Below, in pieces: positions 10,563 through 22,249 of a stretch of DNA of 64,000 nt. Source of the stretch: Aspidapion aeneum (taxonomy: Eukaryota; Arthropoda; Insecta; Coleoptera; Brentidae); NCBI GenBank assembly GCA_963576565.1, contig OY755047.1, positions 31,540,851 through 31,604,850 on the forward strand. Reading direction: 5' to 3'. Within the stretch, counting starts at the first letter, position 1, and every line of letters begins with the position of its first letter. The notes beneath the pieces are model-generated. The model worked only from the letters and a program-made list of their open reading frames with translations. It did not search any database and was not told where the DNA came from. Position numbers and translations under genes: made by a program.

Positions 10563-11670
10563 TACAGGACTCTGATTATTATAGAAACCGGCAGAGAGTG
10601 TAGGGGTACCGAAAATATAACTGATCTATTTTCTCTGGTAAGGGATCAAAAGAATGTTTGATAAGTCCTATGCAAGTGTCTAGCTTTAGCACAGTTGCAT
10701 CAAAATATATTTGAATAAGCTCAGATCGCCGTGTGTGACCTGAACAAGACCTTAACGAAACAAAGTGCTAGCTTATTTATTAAACTTTTTTTACTCTAAT
10801 TTTTTTATATCGATGAATTATTGCGATGAATAGCAATATAAAAAATGAAAACTACAATGTTTTTTTTTGCTGACTCTGAGGTTCGTCAACAAAAGAAAAA
10901 CTAAATAAACCCAAAAATAAAAAATGCTTTTTTAAAAAGTTAAACTGTAGCTCAAGCTTTTTATAAAAAGTTTTTTGCTTCAAACTAACTTGTTTTTACA
11001 AAAAAGTATAACGGTTTTAAACAAACGTGAGAGCGAAGTAAGGTTTTAAAACACTCTCTGAATTTACGATCGCAAAGCGACCGCAAAACGCTAATTAGAG
11101 ATAAAAAGTGAACTCAAATAAAGTTAGAAAATAAACAGCCATACTTCCTTGAATAAAAGCAAAAAAATTTCCATAAATTTTCCTTTCTTTTCCTCTTTCT
11201 TTTATCATAAAATATAGCCTGACTGGTCACTTGGTGTCCGAAATTAGTCATTGTGGATACAAGGGTTCTTTTACATTTCATGAATGACAATACCAATGAC
11301 AACAAGACATCATCTTATCCTTATAAATTATATTTCTGTTGTAGAGACGTTGTTAAAAACGCAAACAAATGATCAAATCTAGCCAAGTATCTAAAAAAAG
11401 TAGGTATGTTCTTTTGTTTCATTCCGACTCCTTGATCTGTAGAACGTAACGGAGAATTCCAGAATGGTCTTTAATCGGTTTCGCTCTAGAGAAGATTATT
11501 ATTTTATAAAGTCAAGGAAATTACAGCAAAAATGAAAGATTAAATAATGTTTCTAGACTCTTCGTCTTACTGCCAAGTCCTAAGTCTATAAATTTGATCC
11601 TGACAGATCTACATTTTGGTTAAAGGTTTTATGAATAAATCCATGAATATATTCGCGAATTTATTTGAAA
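10563..11670. other. No recognised gene
   Basis: AT-rich with short open frames on both strands, none resembling a known protein. No terminal repeats found. Confidence 0.45.
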
Positions 11671-11677
11671 TCGATTT

Positions 11678-11995
11678 CTGTAGGGGAGGCCCTGAAGATT
11701 TTGGGAACCAATTTTTTTTCTTAGTCAGCAAACATCAATACAATTGTTTATTACAGAATCCAAAATAAGATATGAATACGAAGAACTCATTTTTTTAGTA
11801 ATAAAACTAGTTGTACTAGTAAAGGGTATACCTTATTTAACTAAAAAATATTCTGGCTAATCTCTAAGGATGGCAAATATTTCTGATAAGTAAAAAATGA
11901 TATGAAATGAGTGCCCTTATTTTCTTAGTTCTGAAAGTTTATAACATGATAGGTTGTATCATAACAAAAGATTAAAATACCATCTGGCTATTACT
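11678..11995 (-). repeat. Repeat with CTAAGAAAATAAG core (minus orientation)
   Basis: The minus strand matches 16050-16530. It shares ACTAAGAAAATAAG, the AGCCAGA motif and the segment GGAACTTATTTTCTTAGTC next to a GGGGAGG block. The two loci lie in opposite orientation about 4 kb apart. Confidence 0.6.
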
Positions 11996-12339
11996 TAAAA
12001 GCCCCATAGCCTTGCAAGAGTTATCTGATGCCCGTCAATTTGACACATTCAATTATATTAATGTCTCTCAGACCCAAAAGTGACTTGAAGAAAGTGATAC
12101 TGAACCGAAAGTGACGGAAACACAATTGTAAGGGATCAAAATTTACAAACGCGGCAGGAAGTAAATAAAAATTTACCTGCAATAATTAACGTTTGCGGCA
12201 TTATTTTCGCCACATTACGCACTGTTACGCCATAAGTCACCTTGATACCACAAACTACGATCACATAGCCGCACAGAGCGCCTGTCGGATTTTTAACAGT
12301 TTTTCTAGAAATAAACAAAAAACTGTACTGATAAATATC

Positions 12340-12440
12340 AGTGGCGCACTCAAGAATAAGTCTAAGGGGTGGCAAGGCCTCTGTAGGGTGGGCCTCATGA
12401 TGTCGTATTTTATGCTGGATGATGCCCTGGATGCGCCCAT
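12340..12440. mobile_element. 101-bp hAT-type MITE
   Basis: The ends CAGTGGCGCACT and ATGCGCCCAT are related inverted termini shared with 60228-60398. The flanks ATAAATAT (12332-12339) and GTAAATAT (12441-12448) agree at seven of eight positions, as expected for an aged 8-bp hAT duplication. Non-coding. Confidence 0.75.
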
Positions 12441-12449
12441 GTAAATATA

Positions 12450-14313
12450 CCGAGTGGCCAAAACCGGACAATTTTTTTTCATTATAGCTTTTGAAATATA
12501 CAATTGATTTTAATGGGACAAGCTGCACTTGATAGAGAATCAATCAGAGTTTTGACTAAAGATATTTTTTTGTCCGCCATCTCAAAATCCACGATGGCGG
12601 ACGATACTAAAATGTACCCTCCAAAGATGTTTGTTTATTCTTGTGTTGCGAACATGTTTTAAATATTTTTCTAAATTAGTGAAAAAGCCGCATTCTTACC
12701 ACGTACAACAAAGTATGAACTAGCAAAATCGGTTCAGTGGTTCTAAAACTAAATGTTTTTGTTTCAACCATTGTTTTACATATTATACGATTGCCTTGCC
12801 AATCATGTCTGCATTTATTTCCTAATAACTTCTTTACTACTTATCCGATCTTGATGAAATAAAAAACATCCTAATGAGAATTGACGCTTCTTAAAGATCA
12901 TGACCAAAATTTATCGCCGTCTTAAAATTCAAGATGGCGGATAGAATAATAATTGATTCTTCAAAATGACGTGTTTATTTTTATTTTCCGAAAATGTTTT
13001 AGTTTTTTTTTAATTTGTAAAAAATCACTACTTTTCCCTCACAAACGATGTAGAAATTAGTCAAATCGGTGTTGTGGTTCTCAAAAAATCTATTTTTGTT
13101 ATAACCATTGTCTTACTGATTCTACGATTGCATTGTCAATCCTGTCTGCATTCATTTTAGATTTTAGTAAAATAAAAAAAATCGTGGTGAGAATTAATTG
13201 CTCTTTAAAGATTGTTATCGGCATTTTCCGCCATCTTGGAATTTAAGACGTCGCACAGAATTATACTTGATCGTTCAAAATGGCGTGTTTTTTCTTATTT
13301 TGCGAAACTGTTTTAGATTTTTTATTTATAGGAAAACACTACTTATCTGCCGCATAAAGAGTTACAAATTAATAAAATCGGTGTTGTCTCACAAAATCGG
13401 ATTTTGTTTTAACCATTGTTTTACAAATTATACAATTGCATTGCCAATCTTGTTTGCATTCATTTCTTTATAAATTCATTATTACTGAACCGATTTTAGT
13501 GAAATAAAAACCATCATGGAGCAAATTTAAAAGATCAATCAGTTTGCGTCATGATGTTTTTTAGTTCACTCAAATCGGCTCAAAAATAATGAATTTATAA
13601 AGAACTGAATGGAGACAGGATTGGCAATGCAATCGTATAATTTGTAAAATAATGGTTAAAGCAAAATCAGATTTTGTGAGAACCACTTAACCGATTTTAT
13701 TACTTTGCACCTAAGCAGAAGAAAAGTAGTGCTTTTCTACAGACTAAAAAAAACTAAAACATTTTTCAGAAAATAAGAATAAACACGCCATTTTTAAGAA
13801 TTAAGTATGATTCTGTCCGCCATCCTAAATTTTAAGATGGCGATAAATTTCGATCATGATTTTTAAAAAGCCATCAATTTTGACCAGGATGTTTTTTATT
13901 TCATCAAAATCGGTTTAGTAGTAATGAATTAATAAGGAAATAAATGCAGACATGATTGGCAAGGCAATCGTATAATATGCAAAACAATGGTTGAAACAAA
14001 AATATTTTTTTTTAGAACCATCAAACCGATTTTGCTGATTCATACGGTGTTGTGCGTGGTCAGAACGCAGCTTTATTACTGATTTAAATAAATAATTAAA
14101 ACATGTTCGCAACACATGAATAAACGAGCATCTTTGAAGGGTACAATTTAATTTCGTCCGCCATCTTGCATTTTCAGATGGCCGACAAAAAATAGATTTG
14201 GGCAAAACTCTGATTAATTCTCTGTCAAGTGCAGTTTGTCACATTAAAATTGATGATATAGGTCAAAAGTTATAATAAAAATAAAATTGTCCGGTTTTTT
14301 TTGGCTCACCCGG
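12450..14313. mobile_element. 1.86-kb foldback element with TA duplication
   Basis: The left end CCGAGTGGCCAAAACCGGAC and the right end, complement CCGGGTGAGCCAAAA..CCGG, are inverted and both next to TA. The arms are complementary over roughly 900 bp. Each arm is built of repeated ~310-bp blocks. A block has ACCATTGTTTTAC, an ATTGCATTGCCAAT segment, ACCGATTTTAGTGAAAT and a hairpin of the form CCGCCATC...GATGGCGG. No protein motif was found; short open frames are by-products. A partial copy lies at 648-1305. Confidence 0.8.
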
Positions 14314-14509
14314 TACATAGAGAGAGGATATTCCAATAAATGTAAAAATAAGAATTTTCTTATATCGTGCACAATCTTTCTATTTCAAATTTATTTTTAA
14401 CCAAATTATAGGGTAAGGAAATGTAAGGATTGGTAAAGGCATGGCCGTGTACAGGAGAAGCTTGGGCCAAATATGATAAGTTACAACAAATATTTATTTT
14501 ATCTCACAC

Positions 14510-14765
14510 ATATACTATACTATAGCTATGGTGATCCTAATTTTTTCGAGAAAAAAAAAAGTTTCTCCGATTTCAAAATTTTTTATATATCTTTGCGTTT
14601 CAGATTATTTTGAAACTTTTTTTGTCGCGCCGTCTGTCTGTCTGTCTGATGTCTGTCTGTATATCTGTCTGTCTGTAACGACCAACGCGCATAACTCAAA
14701 AACCGCTTGCTAGATTTCAATGAAATTTGGTACCTAGGCTGGGTGTTGGGTCGAGATGGTCCCAT
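14510..14765 (+). repeat. Dispersed repeat with GTCTGTCTGTC core
   Basis: This contains AGCTATGGTGATC, a TTTGTCGCGCCGTCTGTC stretch and CGCGCATAACTCAAAAACCG. The reverse complement of the same arrangement is at 31135-31345. A related, weaker core is at 24880-24960. Family not identified. Confidence 0.6.
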
Positions 14766-14819
14766 TTAAAAATAAATAAAATCCACCAAACACAGGCCAA
14801 ATAAAAGGGTGGGAGAGAC

Positions 14820-15560
14820 TTCAAAAATTAGAGTTTGTATGAAAATATGGCGTGTGTGATATTAAACGAAAGGTAATTAAGTCTGGAGTTAAAGAAAATA
14901 CATTTTTGTTTAAAAATTTTTTTTCAAAAATTAGAGTTTACGTAAAAATATGGCGTGTGTGATATCAAACGAAAGGTAATTGACTTCGGGGTGAAACAAA
15001 ATACATTTTAATTTTTGTGTTTTTTAAGGGTGGGGGTAGATTTCAAAAATTTAAGTTTAAGTCAAAACATGGCTTGTGTGGTACCAAACGAAAGATAATT
15101 TAGTCTGGAGTTGAATAAAATATATTTCAGTTTTTAGTTATATAAGCTCACACGTACACTTAAACTAGTAACTAGTGTGAGCTTGGGGCCCCATATAATA
15201 GCAGAGTATTTTTTTGATGTATTAAAATGTGTATCGAAAAAAAGTTTAAAAAAATTGTGTGTGCTTAAGAACACACGGCAATACATTTTAATTTTTGTGT
15301 TTTTTAAGGGTGGGGGTAGATTTCAAAAATTTAAGTTTAAGTCAAAACATGGCTTGTGTTGTATCAAACGAAAGATAATTTAGTCTGGAGTTGAATAAAA
15401 TATATTTCAGTTTTTAGTTATAAAAGCTCACACGTACACTTAAACTAGTACCTAGTGTGAGCTTGGGGCCCCATATAATAGCAGAGTATTTTTTTGATGT
15501 ATTAAAATGTGTATCAAACAAAAGTTAAAAAAAAATGTGTGTGCTTAAGAACAAACGGCA
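14820..15560. repeat. ~110-bp subrepeats and a 280-bp tandem duplication
   Basis: A ~110-bp unit containing ATGGCNTGTGTGNTATCAAA CGAAAG-type sequence (two parts) recurs near 14840, 14950, 15065 and 15350. A larger block of 280 bp (15000-15279) is repeated almost unchanged at 15280-15560. It includes GTGTGAGCTTGGGGCCCCAT. No coding role is visible. Confidence 0.8.
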
Positions 15561-16049
15561 GAAGTGTAAACTTCAACAAGGCGAAATTAATAATACGAAA
15601 TACAAGATTTTTTGCGTTGTATATTGAGAAAGTAATATACAAAGTAAGAACATTTACATAATTTTATTATAATTGGGTATAAATTACTCTGGTAAATTTT
15701 GCTCTGAGTGGCCTTCATCTGCATCATCATATCCCTCTGCTGACTGCTCCTCTCACAGTTAGTTGACTTGAGCCGACTTCACCCGAATAAGCGTTACATA
15801 GCACCACAAAAAGTGCTAAATGCACCTAAAGAAGTTTACACTTCAATAAAGCCTTGCCGTCTTCCCCCCTTTTTCCCACCAACCATCATGATTGTGATAT
15901 TATATGGTATGTTTTATGTTACTTTTATACTGTAGTAACCGTTACCTAAATACGCACGTGTTACTTTTCTACCCTGTCGTTTGGCTACGTGGCCTGCAGG
16001 GTGTTTTTAACGCTTAGAGTTTTTCTGACGAGGCTTTCGTGATTGTAAA

Positions 16050-16530
16050 TAACAGCCAGAATAATTTACTCCATGACATTATAGTATAATCTACCATGTG
16101 AAAAAATTTCAAAACTAAGAAAATAAGTTCCTGATTTTCCAATTTTAAAGACGCCGCTACGTGCATTTTCCAACTTTGTAAATCAGCCAGAGTTATTTTT
16201 AGTTATAGTGTATTATAACATCAATTTATACTTTTAGTTCCAAGACTAAGAAAACAAGGGCACAAATCAGCCCAATTTTGGGACCCGAAAATTTTCAGCC
16301 ACGAATATTTCCACCACTTTAGATAAGCCAGAGTACTTTTTTTATAAAAATTTTGTAAAAAATTTAGAGCTAAGAAAATAAGTCGACTTACAATGTGTAC
16401 TGACCTTTTAAAACCATTGGAAAATCATCACCAGAATAAAAAATTGTTCATAATTATCACTAACAAAACATAGTTATTTATATACACAGACTAAGAAAAT
16501 AAGTTCCAAAAAATATTCATGACCTCCCCT
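16050..16530 (+). repeat. ~130-bp degenerate tandem repeat with CTAAGAAAATAAG core
   Basis: ACTAAGAAAATAAG or close variants recur near 16115, 16245, 16370 and 16490. AGCCAGA variants recur near 16050, 16193, 16326 and 16430. The period is therefore about 130 bp. An inverted relative lies at 11678-11995. Confidence 0.65.
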
Positions 16531-17813
16531 ACAACATTATGCGTTACCCTGACCCCTGAAGAAACTGTCCACAAACTTGTTTTTATTAGATGTTTGGATA
16601 TTTTGTCGCAATATTCCTTTTAATTCATAAAATTTTGATTATATTGGATGCTTTTCTGAAGACTCGGGCTATTTTTAATTTACTGAAAATGACAAAAATT
16701 AGTATGTGCGTTTTATCTTGAAAAAAGGTGTTTTATAATTAGTGCCTTTCCTCTAGATGTTTTATATTTCTTCGTTCATTAGGAACAAGCATCCGCACTT
16801 TTCGATACCAAAATTGCTAAAAATTAATTTTATAACTAAACGAGAAGTTTTCGTTTTAAACTCGCAAGGGTCTTAGTTCGTTAGTGCCGCTAAAAATGTT
16901 CTAGAAATATAAAATTAAAACTTGCCACGTATAAATTTAATGGCTCTAATTTCAACACGGAAACGTATAGCTCATCTTAAAATAAAAATAAAGTTTTTTA
17001 GCTCGATATAAAAAACGCTGTCAAGCGAATTAATATATCCCTTTATGGTTTTATATAATAAACTAAGGAAAATATGTGTAGATAGATATTTCCTTACTCT
17101 TTTCACCCTCAACATTCAACAATATTTCTACTATTAGTTTGATAAATGACAGTGTTTTCAATAGAAATCATGCTTCCCTAGGAAATCTAAGTAAACTATT
17201 GAATGCTTTTGCACTACCCAGTTCTTCTATTGCAAAAAAATAACTGCTAATGCAGCACTATATCAGTAACTTTAATTGCAAAGCAGAAGAGCAGTTATAT
17301 CAAACTTTGCACTGGAAACCGTGGATTGAAGTAAAAATTCGCCCGAGTGGAGAATTTACAGAACAAGCGCCCCAGCATGTGAAACCCGCTAAAGGATTCT
17401 GGAGAGTTGTTTTAATTTATTTTGATGAATTATATAAACTGGGTTTATAGATAGGGGTTAAACAAAAATTGTTACTGAATTGAATTAGTTTTTTTTGTTT
17501 GATTTGTTTTAGGTTACTTGTTAAAATTTGAAAATACGAACACAAAAGTTCAAAGACAATTAAACCACACCCAAGATTTTACATTTTAAGCAGTTTGAAT
17601 TTTCTATTTATTTAGGGTGTAGAAATATAGTGACATTTTTAGTATTGGAATTTATTCGATGAAAATGTTAAAACTGTTATTATAAAAAATTAAAATGTGG
17701 AATAATTCATCTAAAGAAAATCAAAATATCGTAATTACAACCGATATCTAACCGATTAATAGAAAATACATATTAAAAAATAAAAAATATCTTCAGTACC
17801 TCAAAACAAAAGT
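16531..17813. other. No recognised gene
   Basis: AT-rich sequence with only short open frames. No transposon protein, RNA gene or inverted terminal pair seen. Confidence 0.45.
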
Positions 17814-17821
17814 ATACCAAT

Positions 17822-20155
17822 CAGTGGCGTCGCGTGAGGTTTAAAAGTGGCGGTTCTGCAAAGTGGGGAACAAAGACAAATTTTTAAATACGTGTTAAAA
17901 ATAATAAAAACTTACCCAATTTTTAGATTTTGTAAAGTCACATTAATCGAACGTAAAATACAAATTTTAAGTTTTATTTTTAAACCGGTCGAACAATTTG
18001 TTTATTACCACACTTTTAATTTTTAAGGTTTATTATAGTCACTTCTTTTTATTTTTATATACAAGTTCAATACGTCTGTCTTTTTTATTGGCAAAACATT
18101 CAATCACTTTCTCTTTAAAGTTTTCAATTCTATTAATAAACTCACTTTCAATGGATAAAACTGCAAGCACTGTAAGGCGTTCTTCACTCATGGTATTACG
18201 CAAAAATGTTTTTATATGTTTAAGAGTTGAAAAGCTGCGTTCAGCTTCAGCTGTCGTCATTGGGGTAGTAATAATTATCTGTAAAAGTTTTTGAACTTCT
18301 GTAAATGCGTCTTCTAAATTGTTATTAACAATAAACTTTAAAAAGGCAGTAGCTCCTGTCATAGATCTATATTCCTCGCGAGAGTACATAATTGACAGTT
18401 CAGTTTTTAAGCGTTTTTTGTCCAAAATACTGTATGCCTCCGCTGCAATATCCAGTACTTTATCTGGAAAGTCAAATTCATACAAAGAAAATTTTTCTGA
18501 AAAAAATAATGTGGCTGCCACCAAATGACCAGAAAATTCGAACCTATCTTTGGCCACATTGATAATCACGTCACAAACTTCCAAAGCTGCAGCGCGAAGA
18601 TTTTCAATTGACGTTTCTGTTCGTCGGCGTTTTGGAACTGGCTCACTGACTGCTGTATTTAATTCTTTTTCAATTTTATAAACTTCACATTGCTTTATGT
18701 TGTTTATGTTTTTTTCAAAGAAATCAATGCAATTTTTAATTTCAACGGAGTCTGTGTCTCTCTTTTGAAGTTGGTTAAAAAGGATGTCAACATGAGGCAT
18801 AACATATTGAAAAAATGAATTTGGCATCGTGATCAGAAGGACACATAAATCCCCAGAAACGTTCAACAGGGTTAGTTTCTTTGACATACCGCAAGATAAC
18901 AGACATTTGAAACTGCGCTGAAACGTCTGTAGTCTCGTCCGCTATAACCGCGAAAAATGAAGCATCTATAAGTTCTTTTGTTATTTCCTGATAATAAACT
19001 TCCAGCATACACTGTAATAGTTCATTTTGTATTACCTTAGATGTGCCTTTAAATACAGTAGTTCGGTTCGGTTCGGTTCTACTTCAGGTCTAACTCCGCA
19101 GTAAAATTTAAAGGCCCCAAAAAGACGCCAGGATTTTTTGAGTCACTCGTTTCGTCGTGCCCACGTAAAGCTAGCTCAAATGCTCCACAAAATTTAATGC
19201 AATCTATAATTTTCGACAAAATATGTCTATTTTTAGAAACCTGCTCGTTATGCTTATCAATATTGAGCCAGTAAGCATTATCAAGTTGAGCTTGAATATT
19301 ATAGTTACCTAAAAGTCCTAGATGCATTAAGGTTAGGTGTAAGAATAGTCTGTGACTAAACCTTGCCTTATTTCTAATAAAAGTCGATTAAATAAATAAA
19401 TAACATTTAAAATATGTTGTTTACTAGCCTCATGTGATTTTGTCCGATCCGGTAAATGGTTCAAATCGTCAACACCGGAAATAGTCCACTTTGAGTCACC
19501 ACCAAATAACAAACAAGGAAAACAAAATAATTTGTTTTTTACACTGCACCCACAAATCCATTTAAAACGCGTATAAACATCGCGAGAAAATTTTCTTGTA
19601 TAGTTTTTGCCACGACTTTTTCCTCCATACGTTATTTTTAAATCTGGTAAAGGACGACCTTTTTGTTTAACTTTTAACTTATCGTCCAAAGGTAAACTCT
19701 TAAAATCCCGGAGAGTAATGGTTATATCCTCGGTAGTTTCCATGTTTTATTAAAGTCTTTTGTACCACACACCGCACTTACTCAAATAAATATTCACTCA
19801 AAAAAGTACCGTAATACCGTAAATTGAGTCAACACTCAAGTACAAATTTGCAGTTCCCATCTGATTTTAATGTAAACAGAAACAATGTATTATTTTCTCT
19901 ATAAATATATAAACGGGACACTACCCCGAATTTCAAAAATTTTGCATAGCTGCGACGTCAGTTGATTGGTTCTATCCTTTTAATTATATAGTACAATCTG
20001 TATTTATCCGTCCTTTATTCGGGGTAGTTTGATTAGCAGACCCGACAAACTCCAGCGCCACGAGAAGCGCCACGAGAAGAGACCGAAAAGCAAAGAACGT
20101 ATGCAGGCTTGCACCCGATAAGAGCCCCGCAGCCCTTATTGAATAACCGCCACTG
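17822..20155 (-). mobile_element. hAT element with intact ends and 8-bp duplication
   Basis: The 2,334-bp element starts CAGTGGCGTCGCG and ends TAACCGCCACTG. ATACCAAT lies at 17814-17821 and again at 20156-20163, a perfect 8-bp target duplication. It contains a decayed transposase on the minus strand. It is the longest hAT copy in the window; other hAT elements here have the CAGTGGCG terminus but different subterminal sequence. Confidence 0.93.
18039..19743 (-). pseudogene. hAT transposase pseudogene (ZMYM1-like class)
   Basis: Four pieces lie in order on the minus strand. The N-terminal piece (19743-19333) has a WICGCS...LFCFPCLLF zinc-finger motif. The second (19327-19079) has FCGAFELALRGHDE. 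The third (from about 19050 to 18845) has FKGTSK-like sequence, ADETTDVS with a catalytic aspartate, and VERFWGF. The fourth (to 18039) has the hATC dimerisation signature TTPMTTAEAERSFSTLKHIKTFLR. Frames change between pieces. A TTCGG microsatellite at 19064-19078 separates pieces two and three. A large internal part appears deleted near 18850, so later catalytic residues are missing. Not functional. Confidence 0.9.
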
Positions 20156-20387
20156 ATACCAATGTATCCTTCTTGTACTCACACATGGATCCCAGACCGG
20201 GACACGTATAAAACCAAAGATGGATACGGTAACAAAAGCCCAAAGATCAATGGAAAGACAAATGTTACATGTAAAGCGAACAGATAGAAAAAGGAATGAA
20301 TGAAAAAAACAACATAAACTTTTTAACCCATAGTTGGCCTATCACAGAATCACAACCAAAACTGGTTGGTTGGCTGGTTAACGTAAT

Positions 20388-20530
20388 ACCATGTTTCCAC
20401 CAATATGCATGCCCACCCCGATTTAAAAAACGCATCAGGTGACGCTGCATTTAAAACCGGTGCAAATCCAGGGGCCATCACGTGATGCGTTTTTTGAATC
20501 AAGGTGGGCATGCATTGGCGGAAACAAGGT
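20388..20530. mobile_element. Short inverted-repeat element (~143 bp)
   Basis: About 48 bp at the left (ACCATGTTTCCACCAATATG...) is complementary to the right end (...GCATTGGCGGAAACAAGGT), sharing GCATGCCCACC and AAAAAACGCATCA. Target duplications are not evident. Non-coding. Confidence 0.6.
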
Positions 20531-21096
20531 TATCTGGCGCTAATTAGCGCCTTTTGTTACCTTTAATCAAGCCCACAGCCTGATTAAAACTATCCTATTG
20601 AATACGAAGGCGTAACCTTCTGCACTAAACTGTTATCTTTTCGTAGGTCTATTCTCTTGTTTATTATATGTACTAAAATAGAGCAGGCTGTTGTATTTTC
20701 AGAATACTATTGATAAATTTTCCCTATGTATCTAAATGACTAAACCGCATGCTACTTATGTGGTTTTTGAATAGTTTTACCTTTGGACCCAGGCCCCTTT
20801 ATTCGCTTTTTGCGAGTGGTTTTAGGGCTCCTGAGTCTCTGACTCTATTTCTACTTCGGGATATTAGTCGAGAACAAAATAGCCGTTAATTTCCTTAGCG
20901 ATTTTTAGGGTTTGGTCTACATTTGATAACACACCTGATTGACGTTGGTGTTTATAACAAATGCTTAAGCTCTTATGATCGACAGAGTGATGAAATGTTT
21001 TATTACCAATAAAAATAAATGGATCCTTGATGGACCTGATACCTTCCTAACCCATTAGCACACCCCAAGAGAAGTCCATGTTATATTGGTCTTGAA
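20531..21096. other. No recognised gene
   Basis: No protein motif, tRNA-like box or inverted terminal pair was found. Confidence 0.45.
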
Positions 21097-21715
21097 AACA
21101 CAGTACTTATGTATTGGAAACGAATCAAGAGGGTTAAAACTAAACGATCGACAAACAATATCTTCATGCAATGAGTATGAATGCTTGGGTGTCACATTTG
21201 ATAAGACAGGAACAGACTGTAAAAAACTGGAAAAATGAATAGTAAAAGCAGAAAAGGATACTGAATGTCTTAACAGTATTTTATGGAGCAGAGAGATAAA
21301 AACGAATGTAAAACTTAACATATATGAAACAGTGATGAAAAGCACTCTGTTGTATGGAACATAGACTTGTCGCGTAACAGAAAAATACAAAACAAAAATG
21401 GACAGTGTCGAAATGGATGCAATAAGAAGATCAATGAAAATATCTAGTATAGATCATAAGGAAATGAGAACAAAAGAAAGAATGGGAATCGACGGCCATA
21501 TACAACGGATGACCGACGAACGATTATCAAAGCAGATCCTAGAATGGCAATCAATAGGTCGCAGAAAAACAGGGCGTCCTAAACTCGAATAGCAGCAGTC
21601 AATCCAAAAATCAATGAGAGAAAAAAAACTAACAAAAGATGATTGTCGGGATCGAAGAAGGTGGGAAATAGGCGTCGGACAACATAGAAAAACGTTCTAA
21701 TCCGATAAAGTAGTA
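21097..21715 (+). pseudogene. 3' fragment of the LINE family at 5137-9533
   Basis: The plus strand matches the 3' part of the minus-strand LINE from the segment after the RT FADDQ box to the 3' end. It retains SILWSREIK, STLLYG, DSVEMDAIRRSM and the GRPKLE motif, with stop codons near 21238, 21361 and 21590. It ends in a GTAGTAGTAC-type tail, comparable to the TAA-rich tail of the other copy. It starts abruptly, the usual 5' truncation of LINE copies. Confidence 0.85.
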
Positions 21716-22249
21716 GTACAGTATTGTACACTATTTTACTCAAAAATTTCATGAAAATCGGTTTAACGGTTTAGGAGGTATCATGCTACGGACAGACATA
21801 CACACAAAGACGTCAAATAAAGCAAAAAGTTTCAAGCAACAGAAAAATTGAAAACTTTTTCTGAAAATTAAAAAAAACTTTTTTGAAGTGTGGTATACAT
21901 CATCTACAGAGTCTTCTCTACTATCCATCCACTCTTCAAACATCAGAAGTAAAGAGTTTCAATAGGTGGGGATTTCTTGCAAAATCCCTTACCCCAATCT
22001 TCGCAAGAACCACGCGATAAACTAAAAGTTGGGGAAAGGGAAGATATTTTATGTTTCTCCTTTGCGAGGATTTCAAATGTAGACTCGACCTAATAGTTAT
22101 GACAAAACAGTATACAACACGCAGTTAAAGCGCTTGGGGTAAACTACCGCGGCAGGGATTCAATTTTCTGCTTTATTACTCCTAAAATTTATGTTGGACG
22201 TAACTTCAGGGCACCAAGGCACAAAAGAGAAATTTCAGCGATAATTTAG
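21716..22249. other. Short dispersed repeat trace, otherwise nothing recognised
   Basis: Around 21735-21800 there is ATGAAAATCGGTTTAACGG followed by CGGACAGACATACACACA, a phrase with relatives near 24900. The rest shows no gene. Confidence 0.4.

Noticed and set aside
12136..12543. 135-codon open frame on the minus strand
   Set aside because: It runs through the hAT MITE 12340-12440 and into the foldback at 12450, so it is a composite of non-coding repeats.
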